Numbered from the stretch's first letter, positions 1 to 9,655 are shown. The stretch is DNA of 30,999 nt from Chara braunii (GCA_003427395.1 BFEA01000111.1:2852687-2883685); one strand, 5' to 3'. Translations and numbers: made by a program. Notes: generated by a model not told the origin, from the letters alone.

Positions 1-146
1 TCGGGGAAGGAGAGGTGGCACTGGGAGATTATCGGTGAGCAGAGGAGCTGGGGCCCAGCATTGTAATCGAGAGGGATAGAGGGAGGTAGAAGGGACGGGG
101 GAGACAGAGGGCGGCTGTCTATTGTAAGGCTAGGAGGACTTTAGGC
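1..146. other. Sequence beyond the LINE stop codon
   Basis: Downstream, in minus-strand terms, of the LINE stop codon at 147-149. It is purine-rich on the plus strand and probably the start of the LINE 3' untranslated region. No poly-A tail or target duplication is visible before the window edge, so the LINE 3' end lies outside. Confidence 0.4.
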
Positions 147-1100
147 TCAGTTGTGGGGCGAAAGGAGGACAAAATTGGTGGGTTGGAACTCCACCTGTAA
201 ATGACGCCTTGGCAATCTTTCCCACTGTCTCTCCGATGTGAGCCAGTTGTGCCACACCAAAGAGTGGGCGCTGTCGAGAGTGCACAGTCTCCCATTACCA
301 TCTGTCCAGGTTGCTTTGAAAGCATCCACTATTTGTCGTGATTTGGCCTCGGCTGGCTCTTCTTTAACCGGGATTGTGTCTGTTTCCAGGCGGTCCTGCG
401 TGTTGGCTGTGATAGTATCAATGATTGTCGCCCGTGCTTGCATAAAACCAACATCATGTTTCTTTCTCTCATGTGCACATCGCATTCTCCACGCCGCCAT
501 CAGCACCGTTAGCCTAGAGTAGGTGAATAGATTTGTCATAAACGGTGTCCAATCGTGTAAGTCGATCGGAGAGCCTCCCAACAGCAGGATACGAACATCC
601 CATGGTAGGTGCCTGCTCGTAAGATAGTGCCGGGCAGCATCCCACCAGCCCCAAAGTTGGGCCACCATTGGGCAGTCTAATAGACAGTGCTCCAAGGTAG
701 CTCTTCGGCGTGGTGGGGTGTTGGCACAGTACGTGCACAGCAGGGAGAGCAGTACTTTTTCCTATAAGCTGGTTCTTGCTGTCAGCCAATCCAGTGTAGG
801 CAGGCACCTGTGTATGATCTGCCATTGTAGCGGTCTGTGGTTGGTCGGCTTTGTGTGCGAAAAGGTGGACCTTTTGAAGTGCCTAAAATCTCGCTTCTCC
901 AGCGGGGAGTCTCTCTCGGAGTCCCATCGATGTATGATTTGCGGTGTTACATGTAGTTGTTTTCGGCCAAGTCGATAACCATTCTTAACTGTATATTGCC
1001 ATAGGGCCATCGTGCGGGAGGCTCCCCAAGACCATTCCCATTCCGCCGGATCGAAAGGTAGGTCACTAAGGGGGATGGCCGGCTCATAGACAAAGAGGCC
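147..1100 (-). pseudogene. LINE reverse transcriptase, C-terminal part (zf-RVT), interrupted
   Basis: C-terminal region of an L1-like non-LTR retrotransposon ORF2, read leftward. The zf-RVT-type zinc-binding region is visible: an upstream segment with WQIIHRCLPT, then C-T-Y-C, then EHCLLDCPMVAQLW, giving a Cys-Cys-His-Cys pattern typical of plant LINE proteins. The frame runs from the Penelope-like insertion point to a TGA at 147-149 and is broken by one in-frame TAG at 762-764. It continues the reading frame of the LINE segment at 6612-8720 once the inserted element and one target copy are removed. The C-terminal 180 residues are basic and otherwise unremarkable. Family assignment is firm; the finer clade is not. 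Confidence 0.85.
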
Positions 1101-1109
1101 TTCGTTTGT
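1101..1109. repeat. Target-site duplication, left copy (Penelope-like element)
   Basis: TTCGTTTGT directly precedes the left terminal repeat, and the same nine bases follow the right terminal repeat at 6603-6611. Keeping one copy and removing 1110-6602 joins the flanking LINE frame exactly (…LGNTNE then GLFVYEP…), which supports a true target duplication. Confidence 0.85.
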
Positions 1110-1290
1110 CGCGCCTTACATTTTTTCTAATGATGACGAACGAGTTGCGTTCGGATTTTTTCGTCTATCTGGTGCCGCCTATCTCTCCTTTTCTCTCTCC
1201 TCTTTCCTTTCTCCTGTGTGTTGCTGTGCATGTGACTTATTCCTGTTGTGCCTTGTTGCTAAGTATACTGTGAGTTGTTACTCATACAAC
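1110..1290 (+). repeat. Left LTR-like terminal repeat (pLTR) of the PLE
   Basis: Begins CGCGCCTTAC and ends CTCATACAAC. It aligns without gaps to 6422-6602, with about 10 differences over 181 bp by eye (roughly 94-95% identity). It contains a pyrimidine-rich TC tract near the middle. The near identity at both ends marks the element boundaries. Confidence 0.88.
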
Positions 1291-1334
1291 TTCTATACAT
1301 GAAGTAACCGGTATAGAGATTAGACTATTATTGT

Positions 1335-2234
1335 GTGGCTTCGCAACTACTATCGATTTGGCGATTATGGCTACCAACTCGAATTTCGTTCGCACCCAGT
1401 CATTTTCAACGCTACTGTCCTCATCCTCCACGGAACCCTCCTCCTCCTCCTCCTCCCGTTTTCCCTCCTTCATCCAATCCTTCTACCACTCTTGTCCCTG
1501 TTCACTCTGGTTTCTTTGTTACTCCTCATTCGGGTGAAGATTATTATGGTAACAACCAGTACCAGTATCATCGCGGATCTGAATGGCCTAGTAACACTCG
1601 AAGGATCGAGACACTGGAGGAGACGGTTGCTACTATCAAGGCTCGACACGACACCGAGATCGCTCCAAAAAAGTCGAAGAAAGAAGAAGAAGAAAGGCTG
1701 AAGAAGGAGAAGGATGAAGAAGAGAAACGTTTGCGCAAACAAAAGGAGAGAGAGGATTTGCAGAAAATGATTGGAGAAACTCTTGAAGTCAGACTGAAGG
1801 GCACTGGAGTTAGTGAAATTCCTAAGAATCCAGGCGGTGAAGCTGAGAAGCTTCGCGCTGAAATCGAAGAAATGAAGCGGGCGCAAGTAGCGGCTAGATC
1901 TAGTGGGAGTCTTGAGTCTAATGAAGTTCAGAGACTTCGGTTGGAGATCGTTGAATTGAAATGTGGGCTTTCAACTGATGACGGTCATAGGCGATCGGTA
2001 GCTGAGTGAGAAGAAGCATGGAGAAATGTTCAGGAAGCTTACGAATAAAGAATGACTACTTTGGAAGAACAAGTTATCATTCTCAGACGAATGAAAAATT
2101 ATGTTGTTAATGAAGTTGAAGCATGGAAGCTGGAGGCTCAACGTCCGGGTAACAAACGAGGTGGTCACTATCGGAGTCACTCCCACGACTCAGGCGAGAA
2201 TACAACCGCGATGCACACTGACTTAGGTGACGGC
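1335..2234 (+). pseudogene. PLE coiled-coil region, first part
   Basis: The frame opens at a GTG, not an ATG. A nearby ATG at 1367 in another frame (MATNSNF…) is a more natural original start, implying an early frameshift. After a Pro-rich stretch comes HRGSEWPSNTRRIETLEETV, then a long Lys/Glu heptad region (KKEEEERLKKEKDEEEKRLR and onward) predicting a charged coiled coil. In-frame TGA at 2007-2009 and TAA at 2046-2048 interrupt otherwise continuous coding text, which resumes at 2052 (MTTLEEQVIILRR…). The region resembles the N-terminal moiety of proteins I associate with Chara repeats (inference). It probably served multimerisation or RNA/DNA binding in the element. A frameshift near 2235 passes coding to the next segment. 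Confidence 0.6.
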
Positions 2235-2823
2235 ACCTCAGAAGAAAATGACGCTTGATGAGTACCGTGACTTTGTCCAGCGCCACGAGGAGGAGGTGAA
2301 TCTCCTCAAGGATATGAGAGCTAAAGAAGTCGAGAGACGTAAGGAAGCTGAAGAAGAGGCGGAGCGTGTGAAAAAACAACTTGCAAGATTGGAGATCGAA
2401 AGAGCAGAGAAGCACAAGACTACGACTACCTGTCTACGCGCACGATTGGAGGCTGCAGTTGATGATGGTGTTGGACCTTCGTCACGTGGAACGCGGCATG
2501 TATCTGCCAGCAAAAAAAATGCTACAGGAAACGATAAAACCATGAATGACAAGGAAGCATTTCTAAAGGAGAATAGGACTCATTTGAAACCATTGAAGAA
2601 AAATGTCATTCTGGTGATATGTGAGAAGGAAGGAGTTGTTTATACCACCCTGGACAAGGCTAAGGATGAGATCGTCCAGCGGAGGTTGACCAAAGCTTTC
2701 TCGGGAAGTACGACTACTACAACAAAGCAGAACATCGTTGTTATCGAGGAAATTTATGATGACAACACTGCGGTGAGTACGGACTTAGGTAAGGTTGGTG
2801 ATGGAATCGACAGCGCTTCTTAG
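2227..2823 (+). pseudogene. PLE coiled-coil and SAP-like region, second part
   Basis: About 198 codons continuing the upstream coiled coil in a shifted frame. It starts near MTLDEYRDFVQRHEEEVNLL, followed by a Glu/Arg-rich helix (EVERRKEAEEEAERVKKQLA), then a low-complexity spacer. Near the end, VILVICEKEGVVYTTLDKAK with a following EIVQRRLTKAF has the helix-turn-helix spacing of a SAP-like DNA-binding fold; this is a judgement from pattern only. The segment ends at TAG 2821-2823, just upstream of the GIY-YIG segment in another frame. Whether the two were joined by splicing or frameshift cannot be told from one copy. Confidence 0.55.
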
Positions 2824-2897
2824 GATTGGTTCCGAACGCGGCTGATTATTGACATTTAGCTAACCGTTGTAGTGCTGTTAGGGGAAAGTCATGTGAA

Positions 2898-3554
2898 TTG
2901 TTGAGGACCCAAAAGTTGAATACTATCTTTTGCTTGGTGGTTTTCAGACGGATTTTGAATGGTCAAATTCCGTGGGCAAGTAAATTTCGATCGTCGATTT
3001 CTTCACTTTTGATAGATGGTTTTGACTTTTCCACAGAAAAAGGTCCTTTGGTCTACGCTCTGGTCTCACCATGGTGTCGACATGTGTATATCGGTAGTAC
3101 AACTCGCGATCTGCATACAAGATGGAATGAACATGTTTACAGAGTTTGCAGTGCCGGTTTGGTGAACAAGGGTAAGAAAAATGATAATTTATATAGATGG
3201 TTGAGAAGATGTGGAGCCGATAAGTACGTAGCTATTCCCTTACTACGTTCTTCAACGAAGAATTTTTGCATTAATTATTTTTTTTTTATTCGGACGGTGT
3301 GTGCTGGGCTTAATACGAGTGGCCGACCTCGATGCACGAAACGACGATGGAAAGCTTTAAGGGAACATCTAAGGGAGAAGAAGAAGGTGGATAAAGGTGT
3401 TGTTGTTCAACCAGCTATTTCTCTTCTTACCTTTCATTCCAGTATCAGAATTGTTAGTACTAGTCTACGTAGAATTCTTGACGATTGTAATAAGAATGGC
3501 ATCATGACTTGCGTTGTGGTTTGTCGAGGGGGTTCTTCATTTGCTGATCGTTAG
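2898..3554 (+). pseudogene. GIY-YIG endonuclease domain of the PLE
   Basis: A 218-codon open stretch. Residues 51-80 give the GIY-YIG signature: LVYALVSPWCRHVYIGST, then LHTRWNEHV with the conserved Arg. LYRWLRRCGADKYVAIPLL and later CAGLNTSGRP match the family's middle and C-terminal strands (…LN… after the catalytic helix). The usual catalytic Glu before the …FI…LN helix is not obvious; the aligned stretch reads SSTKNFCINYFF. In PLEs this nuclease nicks the target for priming. The open stretch begins with TTG, so a true start is not established; it is probably an internal domain of a larger protein. It lies before the RT, the order seen in the Chlamys/naiad-type PLEs. Confidence 0.75.
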
Positions 3555-4415
3555 AGTGTGTTGAAGAGATTGTATGGAGGTTCGACTATATCATCGTCCT
3601 TTGGCGTTTCACAACTTAGGAGATCTCGTGAATGACTTTCATACGGTATTACTGTCGTTTTTACTACCATTTGTCCTTTTCTCAACAAATTGTTACCTCT
3701 CAAACAACCCTTGTCTCTTCTTTTATCTAATACTTGTTCTATTCATGATTTGTATCTCTGGCCCTTCGATAAATTAGTTCTTGCTTTTTCTGCCATTCGC
3801 ACCTTTTCTGATAAACGATAACGAAGTAGAGTTCGTTGTGTTCTTTCCAGGGTGATCAACTGTTTGTTTGGTATTGAACTTCGCAAGCGGGTAATCGTTC
3901 GAGTTTTATATAGCAAGGATTTCTGCAAATCAAGGAATCGTCAAGTTTGTGCAGGCTTAATTTGCAAAGTGGACATTGTCGACGGATGAAAGCGAATGTT
4001 GATTCGACGTATGAGGGTAGTATGGTGTAAAAACAAGCCGATTTGAGATCTGATTCATAATTTTAGAAAAGAAGCTAGGAACGATCGTTTTGACTGTTGT
4101 TGTGAGGAGGTCGAGGAGGTTTTTCCACGAGTCAACGGTCACGTATCATTTAGGATTAACGAGTGCTCTTTGTTTCCCCGTTGGATGAGCAACTCAAAAA
4201 ACATCCTCGAAACTTCGGCCAGACATTTTTTATCTAATGTTAGGAGTCAAATCTTCACTGCCTTTCGTTCCTTACCCTCCCTTTCTACCATAGATGACAG
4301 TAGTCTAATGATCGAAGACCTTCACTCTTGCTGCTCTGTCTCATCTTATTCCATGTGCCTCTGACTCACCATGTGGCTACGATGATATCTATGATCAGCG
4401 AAAAAACTTTGTGGG
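3555..4415 (+). other. Linker between GIY-YIG and RT, decayed
   Basis: No continuous frame covers this 860-bp stretch. Short coding-like pieces appear in changing plus-strand frames (for example FDCCCEEVEEVFPRVNGHVS near 4090-4145 and LFPRWMSNSKNILETSARHF from 4170). These are compatible with a degenerate N-terminal RT extension. Nothing else is recognised. Confidence 0.4.
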
Positions 4416-5264
4416 TTGGTTTGTTGTGCGATAGATCACAATGCAGACGACACCTATGTTTGTTGCCCGACTCTCTATTATTATGGATTCAATCAGTTAA
4501 TTCTTCAGAATCCTGCCTACCGTAAATGTTTGTTGTCAGAGGACGATGTAATTAGTGACTGCAAGAGCGCGTACATCAAGTTGAGACTAACCCAGGTGGC
4601 AAAATGGAATACCTGTGGTGAATTAGGGCACGCTTATGGTATGTCAAAGCATAAAGACGTCTGTAGGTGGAGACCAATCTGCCCTTCTTTTTCTGAATGT
4701 TCTGCCAGTGGGGGGCGAAGGATTTCAAAAGTTGTTAATGCTCTACTTTGGAATCTTGCGAAGAATTTTCACTTCAACCTGCGAGCCACTCAGGATTTGG
4801 TCTTAGGAATCAGTCAGTTTAACTCATCTCTCAATCCTGACAAGTATCTGATTGGGGCTTCATTCGACATTAAAGAAATGTTCCCGGATTTCCCTCATTC
4901 TTATATCATTCGAGTATTGGAATGGGTGATTGACTATTGGACGGGGCAGGGGTACAGGGGAGTTGGCTTTCAACGACAAGGTAAAAGTGTATGTTTGGTG
5001 AAAGAAAGAAATGAGGATGGTTGGTTATTCCTTTCTTTTGATATTATTTTGTCTTTTATTCTTTTTGAGCTCAACCACACCTTTTTCGTGTTTCTCAGGC
5101 GATTTTTTAACAGACTGTTGGTATACCTATGGGCAAGTCATCTAGCCCTGCATTGGCTTGTCTTTTGTGCGCATTTAATGAATATAACCACCTGTCGGCT
5201 TTGGGTAATGATCGAAAGTTGTTTCATGGGTGCTATGATGAGAGTTGACTTTAGAGAGAACTAG
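4416..5264 (+). pseudogene. Penelope-like reverse transcriptase, palm/finger region
   Basis: RT motifs in order: an N-terminal CCPTLYYYGF segment, CRWRPICPSFSECSASGG with GRRISKVVNALLW (motif 2-like), and LIGASFDIKEMFPDFPHSYI (motif A with the first catalytic Asp). The motif B equivalent, VGIPMGKSSSPALACLLCAF, follows at about 5117-5176 but in a different frame. Between A and B lies a stretch with GT at 4981 and a pyrimidine-rich AG at 5098, so an intron or a frameshift must separate them. The motif C Asp pair is not intact; MRVDF near 5240 may be its remnant. The replication protein is therefore broken in this copy. Confidence 0.75.
4981..5098 (+). other. Candidate spliceosomal intron within the PLE RT
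   Basis: Starts GTAAAAGTGT after CGACAAG and ends in a T-rich tract with TTTCTCAG; 118 nt. Translation through it is low-quality and hydrophobic. Removing it does not by itself bring motif A and motif B into one frame, because a length of 2 modulo 3 is needed. Either another splice site was used or an indel is also present. PLEs are among the few retroelements known to retain introns. Confidence 0.35.
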
Positions 5265-5307
5265 TGCAGGTCGTTGTTGGTAATTCTTCGACTATTTTAT
5301 TCGTATT

Positions 5308-5649
5308 TTGGAAGGAAGAAATGATGTCGCTTGCTTCGCTAGTCATAAGAACCTGCAAGGTTGGAAGAACGAAAGGTTGATGTTCCAAAGCATTCAAGAC
5401 TTCAACTCCTACTCAAGCAAGCAGCAGAAGATGGCGGTTATTGGATCGTTTCTGCATCGAGCCAGAGTTTTTTCACCCATCTTAGAGACGGAGATCTTTT
5501 TTCTGTTGACATTGAAATTGGAATTGTGGCCCAAAGGGTACCCAGATAGTTATTTCAATAATGCGCTTATAAGCTTTTCTAACAAGTTCGCAGGATTGTG
5601 GAACGAGTGGTTACCTGTTCTGACCGCCTGGGGGAGACAATATTTATAG
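5308..5649 (+). pseudogene. PLE RT thumb/C-terminal remnant
   Basis: A 113-codon stretch in a third frame. VIGSFLHRARVFSP…LKLELWPKGYPDSYFNNALI fits the thumb region that follows motif C/D in Penelope-like RTs (a glycine-start strand, then an …EL…GYP… helix). It ends at TAG 5647-5649, with no nuclease domain after it, consistent with the endonuclease being upstream instead. The assignment rests on pattern and position. Confidence 0.5.
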
Positions 5650-6421
5650 TTGATACAAGGACTCGTTTTTAGGGTCCTTATGACAATTTATCTTGCTGGA
5701 GTAGTGTTATATAGTATTATATATATTGGGTACTCTTACTCTGTAATGATGGATTATGGGTAACTTTGTGGTTATGTTTTGGGAACTTGGCTTCTATAAT
5801 GATTGTCGGATTGTTAGTTAGTTTTTTCTTTTTTCAACTGTTGACGCTTTGATGGGAAATAGGATTGTTACTCCGTAATGATGGTTTGTAGGCAACTCGA
5901 CTGTTATGCACTGGGAACTTGGTCTCTATAATGATAAGGATTGGTATATATGATATGAACGTTGCAGAGGATGGGGTCTTGAACTAGTGACGTATCGATG
6001 GGTAGTAGGATTTTTAAGTTTTTTTATATTTCACTGAGCGAGGTTTCGAACTTGGGATATGTCGGACAACTTGCGGAGTAGTTTGTCGTCATTTTTCGGG
6101 ACCAATTTTTCTGCGAAAGGTTCGAACCCGCCTTTTACGCATGTTACGGACGGACTGAAAGGCGGTGTTGGTTTTTTTATGACTTCTCGATTTAGGTTCA
6201 TTTTTGCTACCTACCAGTTAGTACCTTTTTCAATGTTTTTGGTCGGATTTAGGGTAGTTACATTTATCTTTTGTCATTTTTTTTGTCGACGTACCTAGAT
6301 GGTTCGATTACTTCTTCCCGTAGGTATATAACCAATAGATGTTCCGACCATTTTAAGGCTCCTAATGAGGCTGGTCACGGCGGCCAGTTGAAACCGATAG
6401 GGCCGCTCGCCGTACGTTCGT
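5650..6421 (+). other. PLE 3' non-coding region with tandem repeat
   Basis: AT-rich and without coding potential. About 5728-5811 and 5858-5940 are two diverged copies of one unit (…TACTC(T/C)GTAATGATGG…GGGAACTTGG…CTCTATAATGAT…), spaced about 130 bp apart. A GC-rich 60-bp stretch (6360-6420) directly precedes the right terminal repeat. Confidence 0.55.
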
Positions 6422-6602
6422 CGCGCCTTACAGTTTTTCTAATGATGATGAACGAGTCGCGTTCGGATTTTTTCGTCTATCTGGTGTCGCCTCTCTCTCC
6501 TTTTCTCTCTCCTCTTTCCTTTCTCCTGTGTGTTGCTATGCATATGACTTATTCCTTTTGTACCTTGTTGCTAAGTATACTGTGAGTTGCTACTCATACA
6601 AC
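6422..6602 (+). repeat. Right LTR-like terminal repeat (pLTR) of the PLE
   Basis: Gap-free partner of 1110-1290, followed immediately by the second target copy TTCGTTTGT at 6603-6611. Most differences from the left copy are transitions. Confidence 0.88.
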
Positions 6603-6611
6603 TTCGTTTGT
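6603..6611. repeat. Target-site duplication, right copy (Penelope-like element)
   Basis: TTCGTTTGT, identical to 1101-1109. The first three bases also continue the terminal repeat match (ACTTC at its end), so the boundary is uncertain by up to three bases. Confidence 0.85.
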
Positions 6612-8720
6612 GTTCCCTAGTACCCTAACTCTGGTGAGGTCGGATATCGATCTCCGTATGTCAAAATTTGGTTGTCTATGTTTTGTAGACCACCGTTCCC
6701 CAGGTAAGACCGGGCAATAGGCATGGAGCACTACATGATGATTATCATTAGTCTGCACCTTGTACACTGTCATAGGAATGGGCATGGATTGGGTGGTCAC
6801 CACCCAATCCTTTGGTTGTACCGTGGGGCCTGTTTTCAGGGCTCGAATCCACGCCAGTGGGATGGCTTCTTGTAACTCCGATATACCGGATGCCATATTT
6901 TTCGAAGGGTCTGTGAGGTTCCTTAATGCAGTTTTCGACAACCAATCATTTACCGATGCATCTCAGAGATGGCCCACTGTGTACACTCCTCTTTTACCCA
7001 TTGCCTCCATTTGGAACTCCCTTTTAGGGAGAATGGGTTGCCCATTTCGTCCGTGATCTGCGGATGTCCGAAAAGTGGTTGTTGGCCTACTTCCTCCCAT
7101 CTGGGCTGTGTAGAGGTGCGCTGCAGCCCTCTGTCCCTCCACAGTGTAACCATTGCTGACCATAGCGGGTCAACTTTGAAAGTCCAGTTTTACGCTTCCA
7201 TCCGGAGACTGATCCTCTCTCTTTTGCGGGCCAAGGGGCAAGGACCAACTTTTGTTGGTTAACCATTGCAGCGGGTGAACTGGGCAGAGGGGGTGGGAGG
7301 GGGGTGCAATGCAGCTCAGTTGAATGCAGGCATACGGGGCCCACGAGATGTTATTGCCCAGAAGGAGACGAATTAGGAGTTTGAAGAGCAATGCCTTGAT
7401 CTCTTCTTCTGGATCAATTATTCCAAGACCGCCGTGATTCGTGGGCTGCACTAAAGTGTCCCACGCCACCCTTTTAAGGGCATGGATGTGATTGTGGTCG
7501 TTCTTCCAAAGGTACGCCATCGCCAGTTGTTTGAGTTTGGCAACCTGCTTTCTGTTGAGCTGTCAGAACGCCACCTTATACCATACAGATGCAAAAATGA
7601 CATTATTAATTGCTAGCACTCTGCCCTGAAGAGAGGTTGGTTTACCATCCCAGTTCGATATCTTTTGGATGGTCAAGTCTACTAGCGAGTCTCCGTGATC
7701 TGGCGGCGGGCCCATTGTTGTGATATTGACTCCCAGTACCCTTATGATCGTTGATTCTCTGTTTTTCCAAGCCACCCGGGGTTCGGACCGTGGAGACGCT
7801 CCCTGAGGGTCCAACCACCAACCTTCGGTTTTCGATCCCCAATTGACTTTCATGGCCACAACAATCTCAAAGAGGTGGACTGTGTGTGCCACCGCTTGGA
7901 AACTCTCGTGATCTGCTCTGAACAGGACAGTTAGATCGTCTGCGAAGATCGAGGTGACGGGGATCAGGTGTTCCGGTATCTCCGACACTCGGATTTTGTG
8001 AATGTCCGCATTGTTTCTAATCATGGCGGCCAACACTTCCATTACCAGCACAAACAACATCGAGGCAATAGGGTCGCCTTGTCTGACCGAACGTTGTAGG
8101 CGAAAAGGAGGAGCAAGGTGGCCACGGGGACTAATGTTTGTGGTAGCTGTTCTGCGGAAAATATTAATCCCTTTGCAGAACATCAGGCCAAAATTCATTT
8201 TTGCTAAACACATATCAAGAAAGTCCCAATCGACGTGGTCATATGCCTTCTCGAAGTCAATGAACAGTATGACCGCTTCCACTTTCTATTGTCTAGCGTA
8301 ACAGATGGTTTCATTGACTAGCAGTATGTTATCTTGAATATTGCGAGAAGCCATAAAACCTGATTGGTCAGGGTGAATGAGGTGTGGGAAAAGGGGTAAC
8401 AGTATGTTCGCTCATGCTTTAGCTACTATCTTGTAGGGGACGGGCAAAAGAGTGATAGGACGATAGTTTCTGATGTCTTCCTTGTCTCCTTTTTTGTACA
8501 GAAGAGTTGTCACCCCTTGCCACATCATACCCCCGAATGTCTCCTCTTAAAACACGGCATTAGTGTAAGAGATAAAGTCATTTTGGAATGTTTCCCAAAA
8601 GTGGAGCCAAAACTCTTTTGGGAAAACATTCAATCCCGATGTTTTTTCATCTTCCATGTCTTGCAGTGCCTGAAGGATTTCGTGGGCGGTCAATGGGACA
8701 TCCAGGTTGAGGCTGGATTA
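6612..8720 (-). pseudogene. LINE reverse transcriptase (L1-like ORF2), main part
   Basis: One minus-strand frame can be followed for about 2.1 kb. N-terminal fingers: LLYKKGDKEDIRNYRPITLL (with VPYKIVAKA) and HPDQSGFMASRNIQDNILLV. Motif A: FIDFEKAYDHVDWDFL. Motif B: RQGDPIASMLF. Motif C: FADDLTVLF with both catalytic Asp residues. Downstream come VAWDTLVQPTNHGGLGIIDP and the connection region leading to PLE-interrupted zf-RVT. In-frame stops occur at 8547 (TAA), 8412 (TGA), 8286 (TAG), 7563 (TGA), 7170 (TGA) and 6963 (TGA), but no frameshift was found. The 5' limit near 8720 is where homology fades and a further stop appears; the endonuclease domain is missing, so the copy is probably 5'-truncated. 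Confidence 0.9.
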
Positions 8721-9230
8721 AAGACATATGAGAATCACCTTCGACACTTGGCCATGTGGTAGAGGCCCCTAATCCTATACGACTCCCTCCCAACCTACCT
8801 CTTCCGTAATTTCTCTCGGCTCACTCCTACTCCCACTATTCTACCTCAGTGTCCACCACTCAAGATCGCCACCCTCCAGCCTTGGGGGTGACCTGACCGA
8901 ACCGTGGTTGTAGGTACCAGGGCTAAGCTATGCCCCACACGGTGCACGCATCCCACTCAGCCTTGATCAAAGCATATTCGTGCGAGCCTTGTCGCCCAGG
9001 TACTTTAGGTGCTAGGTATAGACGTTTCACTACAAGTCCCATAGGTGGACCTATTTTGCTTTCCTATCGATTGTGTACACAACTGTTGTTATTGTTGTTT
9101 GTTGTTAGGTTGTTCGTTGTGTCCACTGTTGTCATTACTACATGTTTCTTTTTGTTGATAGTGAACCGAACATAGGAGGCAGACAACCCCACCAATCATG
9201 TGGAGAGCCCCACCGACACAAGAGCCCTAC
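8721..9230. other. Non-coding, nothing recognised
   Basis: No reading frame with family resemblance on either strand. It contains a short GTTGTT-rich stretch around 9080-9135. It may include diverged LINE 5' sequence, but I could not read any. Confidence 0.4.
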
Positions 9231-9570
9231 CAGCACCGACCATATTGTGTACTAAGTCTCACTCTCATCAACTGTTCCTTGTTCCATGGGCGGTCTGTAG
9301 GGTCCTAGTTCAGACAGACATCGACCGTGGATTGTGCTGAGTCTCACTCTCATCAACCGTTCCTGTTCCACGGGCGAGTTGTCCTAAGGGGAACCCTTAT
9401 CCTAACCCCTCCCGTGCCTAGTGGCTGACCCCCCCAGATCTCCAGCTAGCAACGGGGTCCCCTACTCTAATCTTGCCCCAAGAAACCTACCAACACCAAC
9501 CACAGTCTGTACTAAGTCTCACTCTCATCAACCATTCATGAGTCTATGGGCGGTGTGTAGGTCTCTTGGT
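9231..9570 (-). repeat. Three diverged copies of a dispersed unit
   Basis: The core TGAGTCTCACTCTCATCAAC (with minor variants) plus a following TTCC…CCATGGGCGG(T) appears around 9252-9300, 9337-9375 and 9511-9560 on the plus strand. Flanks such as CCAACACCAACCACAGT / CAGCACCGACCATATTG also match. The third copy abuts the tRNA-like sequence at 9583-9655, so on the minus strand it could be the body of a tRNA-derived SINE. Confidence 0.6.
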
Positions 9571-9582
9571 CCTGCCTCCCAC

Positions 9583-9655
9583 TAGGTAAGTGAGTTTTGA
9601 ACACACGACCTCATTCATGCAATCTTCTATTGAACCTACTGAGCTACTGTGGAAA
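9583..9655 (-). repeat. tRNA-like sequence (SINE head or decayed tRNA)
   Basis: On the minus strand, TAGCTCAGTAGG (9635-9646) is a perfect Pol III A-box and GTTCAAAACTC (9592-9602) a B-box with one A where a C or T is usual. They are about 33 bases apart, as in tRNA genes. The expected D-stem closing (GAGC) is degraded (GAAG), so a functional tRNA is unlikely. Together with the repeated unit downstream this looks like a tRNA-derived SINE. Confidence 0.55.

Larger units (their letters stand above)
1110..6602 (+). mobile_element. Penelope-like retroelement with upstream GIY-YIG, decayed
   Basis: A 5.5-kb element with 181-bp direct terminal repeats (1110-1290 and 6422-6602) flanked by a 9-bp duplication. 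Plus-strand order: coiled-coil/SAP-like region, GIY-YIG endonuclease, reverse transcriptase with PLE-type motifs (RPICPSFSE, SFDIKEMF, VGIPMGKSSSP) and a thumb-like segment. PLEs are known to carry LTR-like direct repeats, GIY-YIG nuclease domains and sometimes introns. In most PLEs the nuclease follows the RT; here it precedes it, as described for the Chlamys/naiad group. No integrase or tyrosine recombinase is seen, arguing against LTR or DIRS elements. Stops and frameshifts make this copy non-functional. Confidence 0.8.

Noticed and set aside
1120-1150. Hammerhead ribozyme in the PLE terminal repeat
   Set aside because: PLEs can carry hammerheads, and CTAATGATGACGAAC looks superficially like the CTGATGA…GAAA core, but both core boxes deviate and no flanking stems were found.
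9231-9570. CRISPR-like array
   Set aside because: Repeats are diverged, unevenly spaced and next to tRNA-like sequence in a eukaryotic genome.
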